This document shows positions 49,675-57,697 of a stretch of DNA of 64,000 nt, one piece after another. The notes under the pieces were generated by a model. That model made no database searches, had not been told where the DNA came from, and saw only the letters and a list, made by a program, of their open reading frames with translations. Source of the DNA: Carboxylicivirga taeanensis (GTDB taxonomy: Bacteria; Bacteroidota; Bacteroidia; Bacteroidales; Marinilabiliaceae); the NCBI RefSeq assembly GCF_051851475.1, contig NZ_JBPUSJ010000002.1, positions 248,001 to 312,000 on the forward strand, in the 5' to 3' direction. The position numbers and the translations under genes are program-made. Each line of letters opens with the position of its first letter. The first letter of the stretch is position 1.

Positions 49675-50799
49675 ATGAAGTTAAAAAATTTAGTTTGCCT
49701 ACTGCTTGTGGTGTTTATTTCTCAACAATATCTTGTTTCTCAAGTTTGTTTTATTAATTCTACAGATAATGTTTTCACCTTCTCAGGTCGTGTCGATCAC
49801 ACAGAGGAGGGAGCGGTGCGCTTCGACTGGCCGGGGGTATCTGTTAATTTTCAGTTTACTGGCGAAACCCTGGAGTTGTGCATCGATGGTGGAGCGCGCA
49901 ACTATTACAATGTCTTTATAGATGGCGATTTGCACAAGGTGATTCATGCACCGGCTGATACTATAATACCAGTTGAAGGAATAAAAGGCAATGGTTGGCA
50001 TTCGTGTCGCATTCAAAAACGGACCGAAGGTGAGATGGGAATGACTGTATTTAAGGGTGTCCGTTTGGCGGCAGATGCTCAAATTAGAGCACTTAATGAC
50101 AGTCATCGTCGTAAAATCGAGTTTATCGGTAATTCAATAAGCTGTGGCTATGGTACCGAGGGGAAAGCGCCGGAAGAGGATTTCTTGCCAGAGACCGAGA
50201 ATGTGGATAAGTCGTATGCTTTTATCTCTGCACGGGCATTTAATGCCGAGTGCTATGTTACTGCTCATTCGGGCCTTGGGGTGGTGCGTAATTACGGCGA
50301 TAAAGAGCCGGTTTCAACGCAATTGGCAACACTGCCACAGCGCTATCACCAGGTCTTTGATATGGATACCTCTTTAGTCTGGGATTTTTCTCAGTGGCAA
50401 CCCGATGTGGTGGTTATAAATTTGGGAACTAATGATTATTCAACAGATGTCAGTCCGCCAAAAGAAGTGTTTATTAATAGGTACCTTGAGTTTATAAGGC
50501 AGATACGGTCGTACTATGGTGATGTGCCGGTTTTTTGTGTCAATGGTCCGATGCGTGATGAACCGGCCTACTCCAATGTTAAAGAAGTGGTGGAACGGGC
50601 TCGTAATCAATACCAGGATAAAAACACTTATTTTATAGGTATTCCTAACTATTTGCTCAACACAACTTCCGATTTGGGATCGGATTATCATCCCTCTTAC
50701 CGGGGGCAATTGAAAATGGCCCGCCATATTTTGCCTGTCATTGCCAATGTTATGAATTGGGAGTATGACGATAGTGAGTTTGAGACACTAATGTATTAA
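49675..50799 (+). CDS. SGNH/GDSL-type carbohydrate esterase (CE2-like)
   Basis: A 374-residue secreted esterase: signal peptide (about 1-23), an N-terminal beta-sandwich (about 28-130; FSGRVDHTEEGAVRFDWPGV) typical of CE2 enzymes, and a C-terminal SGNH domain (about 140-365). Block I is FIGNSISCGYG with the Ser nucleophile, block III VVINLGTNDYS with Gly and Asn, block V SDYHPSYRG with Asp and His. CE2 enzymes remove acetyl groups from sugars. Standing next to wall-degrading genes it could deacetylate peptidoglycan or linked glycans; this is a context guess, and it lies beyond a strong terminator. Confidence 0.9.
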   Translation: MKLKNLVCLLLVVFISQQYLVSQVCFINSTDNVFTFSGRVDHTEEGAVRFDWPGVSVNFQFTGETLELCIDGGARNYYNVFIDGDLHKVIHAPADTIIPVEGIKGNGWHSCRIQKRTEGEMGMTVFKGVRLAADAQIRALNDSHRRKIEFIGNSISCGYGTEGKAPEEDFLPETENVDKSYAFISARAFNAECYVTAHSGLGVVRNYGDKEPVSTQLATLPQRYHQVFDMDTSLVWDFSQWQPDVVVINLGTNDYSTDVSPPKEVFINRYLEFIRQIRSYYGDVPVFCVNGPMRDEPAYSNVKEVVERARNQYQDKNTYFIGIPNYLLNTTSDLGSDYHPSYRGQLKMARHILPVIANVMNWEYDDSEFETLMY

Positions 50800-50820
50800 T
50801 CTGAGTTCGATGTGAAATTT

Positions 50821-50848
50821 AGAACTCAGGTTGTTTTGAGTTCTTTTT
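50821..50848 (+). terminator. Terminator between the esterase gene and hydE
   Basis: Stem AGAACTCA (50821-50828) with TGAGTTCT (50837-50844), then T-run; it overlaps the hydE stop codon. A third GAGTTC (50803-50808) offers an alternative pairing. Confidence 0.7.
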
Positions 50849-51944
50849 ATCGTTCTGTTTGTTGGTGCCTTTTGAAGTAGTGTTTTGAATCTCCCCATTC
50901 TCCATAACCAATTTCACGCCCGGCCATCTCAACCCGTATGCTTAAGCAGTTGCTGCAATCTTCGGCTCCCTCATCGGTGCAGGGTTTGTTTTCATACAAG
51001 GTGTAATCTTTACGGTGAATGGTTGGGGTGATGTTGGGCATAATAACATTGGCACCGTATTTTAAGGCTTTTTCTCGTCCCATTGGGTCGATAGCCTGTA
51101 GAGCCGTAGCTGCTGCAATATTAATATCGGGCATCAGTAATCGCAAGGCAGCTATCATGTTTAGTGCCACCTCAAACCGTCGCTGGAGTGGCCATAGTGT
51201 CTTTCTGTGTTGATACAGTGGTGTTTCTGTGTGTTCAATAAACGGGCCCATGCCTACCATGTCTATCTCCATGCCTTTGAAAAACAGCAGGTCGTCGGCC
51301 AAATGGTTGTATGTCTGAAATGGCAGGCCAATCATAACGCCTGTTCCGGTTTGGTAGCCTATTTTCTGAAGAATTTTCAAACAGTTGATACGGCTTTCAA
51401 AATTGTGTTTGTCGTCGTTGGGGTGAATTTTATAGTATAATTCCTTGTTCGAACTTTCGATTCGTAAGAGGTAACGATGGGCACCAGCACTGAACCATTC
51501 CCGGTAGACATCTTCACTTTGTTCGCCAAGTGATAGGGTAATGCCAAGTTCTCCCTGGGTTACTGATTTTACTTCCTTTAAAAGCTTGGTAATCCTCTCG
51601 GTGAAAGTATTATCGCTTCTTTCTCCTGATTGAAGTACTATCGATCCATATTGGTTTTTGTGAGCAAAAATAGCTGCCTCAATAATGGCCTTGTCATCAA
51701 TATCGTAACGTTGAGAGTGACTATTGCTTTTTCTAATTCCACAATAATAACAGTCTTTGGTGCAATAGTTTGAGAATTCAACAAGCCCTCTGAAAAACAC
51801 TTTTTTTCCTAAGGTCTTTGGATATTTACTGCCTACAGACTTTAGAAAGTAGTCACGTTCTGCCCCGGAAAGGCTAATTAGAAAGCTCAAGTCTTCCTTT
51901 GTAAGCGACTGTTTATTAATGATATTGAGTATTTTGCTATTCAC
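50847..51944 (-). CDS. hydE: [FeFe]-hydrogenase H-cluster radical SAM maturase HydE
   Basis: A 365-residue radical SAM protein with the CxxxCxxC cluster at Cys61, Cys65 and Cys68 (NYCTKDCYYCGIRKSN), SAM-contact segments (IVLQSGERSD near 98, GELGITLSLGEQSEDVY near 133) and the C-terminal ITPTIHRKDYTLYENKPC segment. HydE works with HydF and HydG to assemble the H-cluster of [FeFe] hydrogenase. No hydrogenase or other maturase gene is in the window, so it is a lone gene here. Biotin synthase-like relatives (BioB, PylB) are the closest alternatives, but the N-terminal and cluster spacing fit HydE. It implies that the organism makes or consumes H2. Confidence 0.92.
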   Translation of the reverse strand: MNSKILNIINKQSLTKEDLSFLISLSGAERDYFLKSVGSKYPKTLGKKVFFRGLVEFSNYCTKDCYYCGIRKSNSHSQRYDIDDKAIIEAAIFAHKNQYGSIVLQSGERSDNTFTERITKLLKEVKSVTQGELGITLSLGEQSEDVYREWFSAGAHRYLLRIESSNKELYYKIHPNDDKHNFESRINCLKILQKIGYQTGTGVMIGLPFQTYNHLADDLLFFKGMEIDMVGMGPFIEHTETPLYQHRKTLWPLQRRFEVALNMIAALRLLMPDINIAAATALQAIDPMGREKALKYGANVIMPNITPTIHRKDYTLYENKPCTDEGAEDCSNCLSIRVEMAGREIGYGEWGDSKHYFKRHQQTER

Positions 51945-51997
51945 ACTTTGTTCCTTTTTAGACTGTGTAAAAATAAGAAAAAAACAGTAGCTTATCG

Positions 51998-52027
51998 TTT
52001 GAAAGTTGAATCATTCGTGTATTTTTG
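51998..52027 (+). promoter_or_regulatory. Promoter of the ADP-forming acyl-CoA synthetase gene
   Basis: TTTG (51998-52001), 18 nt spacer, TATTTTTG (52020-52027), a near-perfect Bacteroidota promoter. It lies about 160 nt before the ATG, leaving an unusually long 5' leader. It is divergent from hydE. Confidence 0.6.
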
Positions 52028-52186
52028 CCATAGTAACAATTTGTTATTAAAAGGTCTTTAATGTGTTGTGTATGGCGATATAGATGCTTTATATATAGGT
52101 CTTTTAGGGGCTTATGATTTTCATCATATTTCAACATGACTTTGCATGAAGACCGATTTTAGCTGAATAGACAAAATCGAATTCAA

Positions 52187-54247
52187 ATGATAAATGAACA
52201 ACTGCTTAACCCCAAAAGTATTGTAGTAGTAGGAGCTTCTGAAGATGTGATGAAGCCGGGAGGTAAAATACTGAAAAACATCGTAGATGGTAATTATAAT
52301 GGCGATTTGTATGTTACCAATCTTAAGAGTGATGTGGTGCAGGGTATTAAATCCTATCGCGATGTGGCCGATTTGCCCGATAGTATTGACTTAGCGGTGC
52401 TGGCTATTGCAGCCAAATTTTGTCCCCACACCGTTGAGGTACTGGCCAAACAAAAAAATACTAAAGCGTTTATTATTATTTCCGCTGGTTTTAGTGAAGA
52501 GAACGAAGAAGGGGCTCAGTTGGAGCAACAAATTGTTAAAACCATTAACGAAGTGGGTGGTTGTTTGATTGGACCTAATTGTGTGGGAGTGTTGACAACA
52601 AACCACAGTAGTGTCTTTACCACTCCAATACCCGCCTTGGAGCCTCATGGAGCTGATTTTATTTCGGGTTCGGGAGCGACAGCTGTTTTTATTATTGAGG
52701 CCGGAATGGCTAAAGGACTTAAATTTAATAGTGTTTATTCGGTAGGTAATAGTGCTCAAACAGGGGTTGAAGAGGTGTTAGAATATCTCGATTATAGTTA
52801 CGAGCCGGAAAAGAGTTCAAAGATTAAACTGTTGTATCTCGAGAGTGTAAATAATCCTCAAAAGCTACTTAAGCATGCGTCTTCGTTGATTAAGAAGGGT
52901 TGTAAAATTGCGGCGGTCAAGGCGGGTAACTCCGAAGCAGGTAGTCGTGCTGCTTCCAGTCATACCGGAGCGTTGGCCAGTAGTGATTTGGCAGTGGATG
53001 CTTTGTTTAAGAAGGCAGGGATAGTCCGTTGTTATGGCCGCGAGGAGTTAGCCAATGTAGCGGCTGTGTTTATGATTGAGGAACTTCGAGGAAAAAATAT
53101 TGCTGTTATAACCCACGCTGGAGGACCAGCAGTGATGTTGACCGATGCCTTGTCGAATGGAGGCCTCGAGGTGCCTGCCATTAGCGGCCCAAAGGCGGAT
53201 GCTTTGCTTGAAAAGCTCTTTCCTGGTTCAAGTGTAGCTAACCCGATTGATTTTTTAGCAACAGGAACAGCCCAGCAATTAGGGGATATTATTGAGGCTT
53301 GCGAAAATGATTTCGATCACATTGATGCGATGGCGGTAGTGTTCGGAAGTCCTGGTTTGTTTAAGAACGAGGAAGTCTACAAGGTACTGCATCAAAAAAT
53401 TAGAGCTTGTAAGAAGCCTATTTACCCAATTTTACCATCCGTAGTAAACGTCAAGGACGATATTGAGATGTTCATCAATATGGGCAATGTTAATTTCCCC
53501 GATGAGGTATTGTTTGGTAATGCATTAACGAAGGTGTTTAATACGCCAAAGCCGGTAATGGTTAATGGAGATGATGCGTCCATTGATGTGGCTGCTGTCA
53601 GACGAATTGTTGAAGCACAACCCAATGGGTATTTAACACCGGAGGCGGTTCAGGACTTGCTGGATGTGGCTGGTGTGCCAAGGGTGAAAGAGTTTGTGAG
53701 CAGTAAGGTTGAAGAATTGCAGAAAGCTGTTGATGAAGTGGGATTCCCGGTTGTGATGAAGGTGGTTGGTCCTGTGCATAAGTCAGATGTAGGTGGTGTG
53801 GTGCTCAATATCAGTTCAGGCGAGCAGTTGGTGGCTGAGTTTGAACGCATGATGAAAATTGAGGACGCCACTGCTGTAATGGTGCAGCCAATGGCAAGTG
53901 GGAAAGAGTTGTTTATTGGCGCCACTTATGAGCCTGGTTTTGGTCACATGGTGCTTTGTGGCATGGGTGGTATTTTTATCGAAGTGCTTAAGGATGTGTC
54001 AACAGGATTAGCCCCTGTTAATCAGGATGAGGCTTTGGAAATGATACGTAGTTTGAAGAGTTATAAAATTATACAGGGCGTGCGCGGGCAAAAAGGCATA
54101 GACGAAAACAAATATGCTGAAGTCATTGTTCGTTTATCTAATATGTTGATGCATGCACCTGAAATAAAAGAAATGGATATAAATCCGTTATTGGGCGAAG
54201 GCGAAAAGGTTATTGCTGTGGATGCCCGGATACGGATTGAAAAGTAA
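52187..54247 (+). CDS. Acyl-CoA synthetase (ADP-forming), fused alpha and beta subunits
   Basis: A 686-residue enzyme converting acyl-CoA plus ADP and phosphate to acid plus ATP. The N-terminal CoA-binding domain (about 5-130; SIVVVGASEDVMKPGGKIL) and succinyl-CoA-ligase-like domains (about 140-450) contain the phosphorylated His in SSHTGALASSD near 262. The C-terminal ATP-grasp domain (about 470-686; FPVVMKVVGPVHKSDVGGVV) carries a second ATP-binding region. Such enzymes make ATP in anaerobes that ferment sugars and amino acids. Its neighbours fit: acyl-CoAs from the VOR/KOR operon (57.4 kb) would be its substrates. Confidence 0.94.
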   Translation: MINEQLLNPKSIVVVGASEDVMKPGGKILKNIVDGNYNGDLYVTNLKSDVVQGIKSYRDVADLPDSIDLAVLAIAAKFCPHTVEVLAKQKNTKAFIIISAGFSEENEEGAQLEQQIVKTINEVGGCLIGPNCVGVLTTNHSSVFTTPIPALEPHGADFISGSGATAVFIIEAGMAKGLKFNSVYSVGNSAQTGVEEVLEYLDYSYEPEKSSKIKLLYLESVNNPQKLLKHASSLIKKGCKIAAVKAGNSEAGSRAASSHTGALASSDLAVDALFKKAGIVRCYGREELANVAAVFMIEELRGKNIAVITHAGGPAVMLTDALSNGGLEVPAISGPKADALLEKLFPGSSVANPIDFLATGTAQQLGDIIEACENDFDHIDAMAVVFGSPGLFKNEEVYKVLHQKIRACKKPIYPILPSVVNVKDDIEMFINMGNVNFPDEVLFGNALTKVFNTPKPVMVNGDDASIDVAAVRRIVEAQPNGYLTPEAVQDLLDVAGVPRVKEFVSSKVEELQKAVDEVGFPVVMKVVGPVHKSDVGGVVLNISSGEQLVAEFERMMKIEDATAVMVQPMASGKELFIGATYEPGFGHMVLCGMGGIFIEVLKDVSTGLAPVNQDEALEMIRSLKSYKIIQGVRGQKGIDENKYAEVIVRLSNMLMHAPEIKEMDINPLLGEGEKVIAVDARIRIEK

Positions 54248-54598
54248 CTGTTTGTGTATTGATAATGATGAAAAAGTCGGTGCTTCAATGGAAGGCCGGC
54301 TTTTTTGTGGTTAATAACCTAATTAGAGAAATAATTCTATAATTAAAGGTATTTTATTGGCTTTGTCTAGTTTTTAGTCAGGATGAAGTCGTGATTTAAA
54401 GAAAAAATACCTTAAACTTGATTTAAATCATTATTGGCGATGCATCAATAATGATAAAACCTTATATTTTTGTAAAGGCTTATAAATTGATACGTATATA
54501 TGTGGTTGGTTGTTAGAAGGTAGGTGTTGGTTTGGTCTTGTGAAGTCGGATAGTAGCTTAAGAAATGAAGGGGTGATGGCACGTGAATTAATCTAAAC
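54248..54598. other. Intergenic region with a terminator and a weak promoter
   Basis: 351 bp. Besides the terminator (54271-54306) it holds a -7 element TATTTTTG at 54465-54472 without a well-placed TTG upstream, 127 nt before the next ATG. No gene or further repeat was found. Confidence 0.6.
54271..54306 (+). terminator. Terminator after the acyl-CoA synthetase gene
   Basis: A-run, then stem GTCGGTGCTTC and GAAGGCCGGC with G-T pairs and one bulge, loop AATG, followed by TTTTTT. Confidence 0.7.
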
Positions 54599-55309
54599 AT
54601 GATGAACAGGAAGTTAACATACGATTTGGTCTTTTTTACTTTTGTTATAGGGCTGTTTGCTCCATTTTTTTTGAGTGCTGCCGTTTTTAACTGGTACGAG
54701 GGGTTTAATCACAATCATCCGATGGTAATGAGTTTTATAAAGTTCGCGGTATTAGCAACTTTAGGTGAAGTAATTGGGCTGAGGATAAAAACTGGACGCT
54801 ACCGAGCCGATGGATTTGGTACCCTGCCTCGAGCAGTAATCTGGGGTTTGCTGGGACTCACTATTCAACTTTCTTTTGTAGTGTTTGCATCGGGTGTGCC
54901 TGTTTTTCTGGAAAAAATGGGGCTAAGTGGTGCATTAAAAATAATGAATCAGCCCTTTTCTGGTGAAAAGTTACTGGTGGCCTTTAGTATCAGTACAGCC
55001 ATGAATTTGATTTATGCCCCCATAATGATGACTTTGCACCGTATAACCGATACGCACATTGTTTTAAATGAGGGGAAATTTAGTTGTTTGTTAAAGCCAA
55101 TAGCTTTTGGGAAAATATTAAAAGAACTGGATTGGGGGGTGCAATGGAATTTTGTGTTTAAAAAGACCATCCCGTTTTTCTGGATTCCGGCACATACAAT
55201 TACATTTTTAATGCCTCCGGAATATCGGGTATTGTTTGCCGCCCTATTGGGAATTGTGCTGGGAGTGTTACTGGCAATCGCAGGAAATAAAAAGCCTGCA
55301 GGGCGCTGA
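54599..55309 (+). CDS. Mpv17/PMP22-like integral membrane protein
   Basis: A 236-residue membrane protein with about five hydrophobic segments (roughly 9-30, 45-60, 75-105, 130-150 and 185-230). The C-terminal region FWIPAHTITFLMPPEYRVLF and the following hydrophobic helix match the Mpv17 signature (W-P, N/T-F, P-x-Y-R). Mpv17 proteins of eukaryotes are organelle membrane channels; bacterial members have no known role. It is followed closely by the flavodoxin gene, though about 65 nt lie between. Confidence 0.7.
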   Translation: MMNRKLTYDLVFFTFVIGLFAPFFLSAAVFNWYEGFNHNHPMVMSFIKFAVLATLGEVIGLRIKTGRYRADGFGTLPRAVIWGLLGLTIQLSFVVFASGVPVFLEKMGLSGALKIMNQPFSGEKLLVAFSISTAMNLIYAPIMMTLHRITDTHIVLNEGKFSCLLKPIAFGKILKELDWGVQWNFVFKKTIPFFWIPAHTITFLMPPEYRVLFAALLGIVLGVLLAIAGNKKPAGR

Positions 55310-55376
55310 TTAATTGCATATCTCGGCTAAAAAAAGCATATTTGAAATAATAGAAACCTCTGTAAAATCAATAACT

Positions 55377-55901
55377 ATGTCTAAAATTGGTATATTTTAT
55401 GGTCCTGAATTGGGTAGCGTTGAGAAAGTTGCTCGCGTTATCGAGCAAAAGTTAGGTGCCGATAAAGTAGAGTTGATAGCTGTTAAGAACGCTGATGAAT
55501 CAACACTTAATAAATTTGATAAGGCCATCTTTGGAGTGTCAACAATTGGTAAAATCAACTGGAATTCAGAACATAAAGATACCGATTGGGATGAGTTTAC
55601 TACACATTTTGGTAAAGTGAACTGGAATGGCAAAAAGATTGCGATGTATGGGTTGGGCGACCATATTCAGTACCCTCAACATTTTGTTGATGCGTTGGGC
55701 TGGATGTATGAGCGCCTGGAAGGTACAGGGGCCGAAGTTGTAGGCTTTTGTGCAACCGAAGGCTATACTTATGAAGAGTCGGAAGGTATAAAAGACGGGC
55801 AGTTCCTCGGTTTACCGATAGATGAAGATAATGAGGCTGATAAGACAGAAGTCCGCGCAGAAAACTGGATTAACCGACTCGTAAATGAGTTTGGTTTTTA
55901 A
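55377..55901 (+). CDS. Flavodoxin
   Basis: A 174-residue FMN protein that carries low-potential electrons in place of ferredoxin. ATG at 55377 is chosen because the flavodoxin fold begins there (MSKIGIFYGPELGSVEKVAR); the upstream extension to 55314 is not protein-like. FMN contacts are visible in FGVSTIGKINWNSEHKDTDW near 60 and YGLGDHIQYPQHF near 92. The phosphate loop GPELGSVEKV differs from the usual S/T-rich form, which is a modest oddity. The long insertion type fits long-chain flavodoxins. It would partner the VOR/KOR oxidoreductase encoded 1.5 kb downstream. Confidence 0.9.
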   Translation: MSKIGIFYGPELGSVEKVARVIEQKLGADKVELIAVKNADESTLNKFDKAIFGVSTIGKINWNSEHKDTDWDEFTTHFGKVNWNGKKIAMYGLGDHIQYPQHFVDALGWMYERLEGTGAEVVGFCATEGYTYEESEGIKDGQFLGLPIDEDNEADKTEVRAENWINRLVNEFGF

Positions 55902-55914
55902 ATGATATTTAATT

Positions 55915-55940
55915 GGGTGGTGCACTGTGCCACCCTTTTT
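55915..55940 (+). terminator. Terminator after the flavodoxin gene
   Basis: GGGTGG (55915-55920) pairs with CCACCC (55930-55935), loop including TGCACTGTG, then five T. Confidence 0.75.
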
Positions 55941-55983
55941 GTTTTCAGTCAACAAGAGTATGAGCTCTAAAAAATCAAATTAA

Positions 55984-57303
55984 ATGCAATCACACATAAA
56001 CACCCCAATTGATGCCAAAATTGTTGATAAAGTTTTGGCTAAATACCAGGTTGGCGATCTTAACAATGCGACCATCCGCGAGATTGTTTCAATTGTTAAT
56101 GATATTGAAGAGGAGAGCGGTGATCAATTTATCCGCATGGAAATGGGGGTTCCAGGCCTGAATCCCTCAGAAATTGCGACTAACGCTGAAATTGCAGCAT
56201 TGCAAAGAGGCGTGGCGTCCAAATATCCGATGCTGGAGGGGATTAAGCCGCTAAAGGAGGAGGCCAGTCGGTTTGTTAAGGCGTTTCTAAACCTGGATAT
56301 ACCGGCAGAGTGCTGCGTGCCAACGGTGGGATCTATGCAAGGTTCTTATGCCAACTTTTTGGTTTGTGGGCAAATTTATAAAGAGAGAGATACGCTTTTG
56401 TTTATTGATCCAGGCTTTCCGGTGCAAAAGCAGCAGTTGGATGTTCTTGGCTATCAATACGAATCGTTCGATGTGTATGATTACAGGGGCGAGGCTTTGC
56501 GCGAAAAACTGGAATCTTATTTCAAAACCGGAAAAATTTCGGCAGTTATTTACTCGAATCCTAATAATCCAACATGGGTGTGTTTCACCGAATCGGAACT
56601 GCAGATTATAGGTGAGTTAGCTACAAAATATGATGTGGTGGTGATTGAAGATCTAGCCTATTTTGGTATGGATTTCCGTAAGGATTTATCGCGACCATTC
56701 GAGCCGCCTTACCAGGTGAGTGTTGGAAATTACACCGATAATTATGTGTTATTAATTTCCAGTTCGAAAGCATTTAGTTATGCCGGCCAGCGTATTAGTA
56801 TGACCTGTATGTCGAAATACCTTTATAACCGGCGTTACGACAATTTGGAACAACGCTTTGGTGTTGATAAATATGGGCAGGTTTTGGTAACACGCGTGTT
56901 GTATGCGCTATCTTCCGGTACGTGTCATTCGGCCCAGTATGCGTTAGCCGCCATGTTGAAAGCTGCTAACGATGGTGACTTCAATTTTCTTGAAGAAGTG
57001 AAGGATTACCGGGATAGGGGCCACGTGATGAAGGAACTATTTTTGGCAAATGGTTTCAATTTGACATATGATAAGGATATTGATCAGCCATTGGCTGATG
57101 GATTTTACTTTACGGTTTCCTATAAAGACTGGAGCGGAGGAAAACTCCTCGAAAAATTATTGTACTACGGTATTAGTGCAATAACCCTCGGAAAGACTGG
57201 TAGTAAGCAGGAAAGCCTGCGGGCTTGTGTTTCCCAAACAGGTAAGGAACGCTTTGATGACCTAAGGAAAAGATTGGAAGCCTTTAGAGCAGATAATCCC
57301 TGA
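55984..57303 (+). CDS. PLP-dependent aminotransferase, class I/II
   Basis: A 439-residue fold-type I aminotransferase. Substrate- and PLP-binding blocks are IYSNPNNPTWVC near 189, DVVVIEDLAYFGMDF near 219 and the PLP-lysine motif ISSSKAFSYAGQRIS near 259. The N-terminal 40 residues are a helical extension. Position before the VOR/KOR operon suggests that it makes 2-oxo acids from amino acids for oxidation; its exact amino acid is unknown. Length is larger than most class I enzymes by about 40 residues. Confidence 0.9.
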   Translation: MQSHINTPIDAKIVDKVLAKYQVGDLNNATIREIVSIVNDIEEESGDQFIRMEMGVPGLNPSEIATNAEIAALQRGVASKYPMLEGIKPLKEEASRFVKAFLNLDIPAECCVPTVGSMQGSYANFLVCGQIYKERDTLLFIDPGFPVQKQQLDVLGYQYESFDVYDYRGEALREKLESYFKTGKISAVIYSNPNNPTWVCFTESELQIIGELATKYDVVVIEDLAYFGMDFRKDLSRPFEPPYQVSVGNYTDNYVLLISSSKAFSYAGQRISMTCMSKYLYNRRYDNLEQRFGVDKYGQVLVTRVLYALSSGTCHSAQYALAAMLKAANDGDFNFLEEVKDYRDRGHVMKELFLANGFNLTYDKDIDQPLADGFYFTVSYKDWSGGKLLEKLLYYGISAITLGKTGSKQESLRACVSQTGKERFDDLRKRLEAFRADNP

Positions 57304-57328
57304 AATGGTTGAGTTGTTATAAATCGTA

Positions 57329-57357
57329 AGCTTGTTTATATCCTTTATAAACAAGCT
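57329..57357 (+). terminator. Inverted repeat after the aminotransferase gene
   Basis: 12 bp perfect stem AGCTTGTTTATA (57329-57340) with TATAAACAAGCT (57346-57357), 5 nt loop, no T-run after it. Possibly a weak terminator or a protein-binding site just upstream of the VOR/KOR promoter. Confidence 0.45.
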
Positions 57358-57376
57358 AATAATGACACTCATCATG

Positions 57377-57405
57377 TTGATATTTGGCACTTAAGTTTAA
57401 ATTTG
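57377..57405 (+). promoter_or_regulatory. Promoter of the VOR/KOR operon
   Basis: TTG (57377-57379), 18 nt spacer, TAAATTTG (57398-57405), 26 nt before the first ATG; a good match to the Bacteroidota consensus. Confidence 0.65.
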
Positions 57406-57430
57406 TAACATCTATTAAAGACTCTATAAT

Positions 57431-57667
57431 ATGGCAAAAGCAAAAGGTGCAATTGTGGTGGATATAGCAAGGTGCAAAGGCTGCGGCGTTTGTACAACAG
57501 CTTGCCCTACAAAGGTAATTGAATTAGCTGCCGAGGTTAACGGCAAAGGGTATCATTATGCCTATATGGCAAATCCTGATGCCTGTATCGGTTGTTCTAA
57601 TTGCGGGATTGTTTGTCCCGACACTTGTATTACTGTTTATCGCGCTAAGGCAGGAGCTACTGCTTAA
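57431..57667 (+). CDS. 2-oxoacid:ferredoxin oxidoreductase, ferredoxin-like delta subunit
   Basis: A 78-residue protein with two 4Fe-4S cluster motifs, CKGCGVCTTACP near 15 and CIGCSNCGIVCP near 52. It passes electrons from the TPP-containing subunit to external ferredoxin or flavodoxin. First gene of the four-gene operon, 30 nt before the alpha subunit gene. Both cluster motifs are complete. Order delta-alpha-beta-gamma is usual for KOR and VOR enzymes. Confidence 0.93.
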   Translation: MAKAKGAIVVDIARCKGCGVCTTACPTKVIELAAEVNGKGYHYAYMANPDACIGCSNCGIVCPDTCITVYRAKAGATA

Positions 57668-57697
57668 TGTAAAACTCATAAAGGAAATTAGTCACAC

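Noticed and set aside
57404..57418. GTAACATCTATTAAA after the VOR -7 element, similar to the GTATTAC operators
   Set aside because: The core differs (no GTA-N-TAC dyad), so I count it as ordinary AT-rich leader sequence and not as a FadR-type site.
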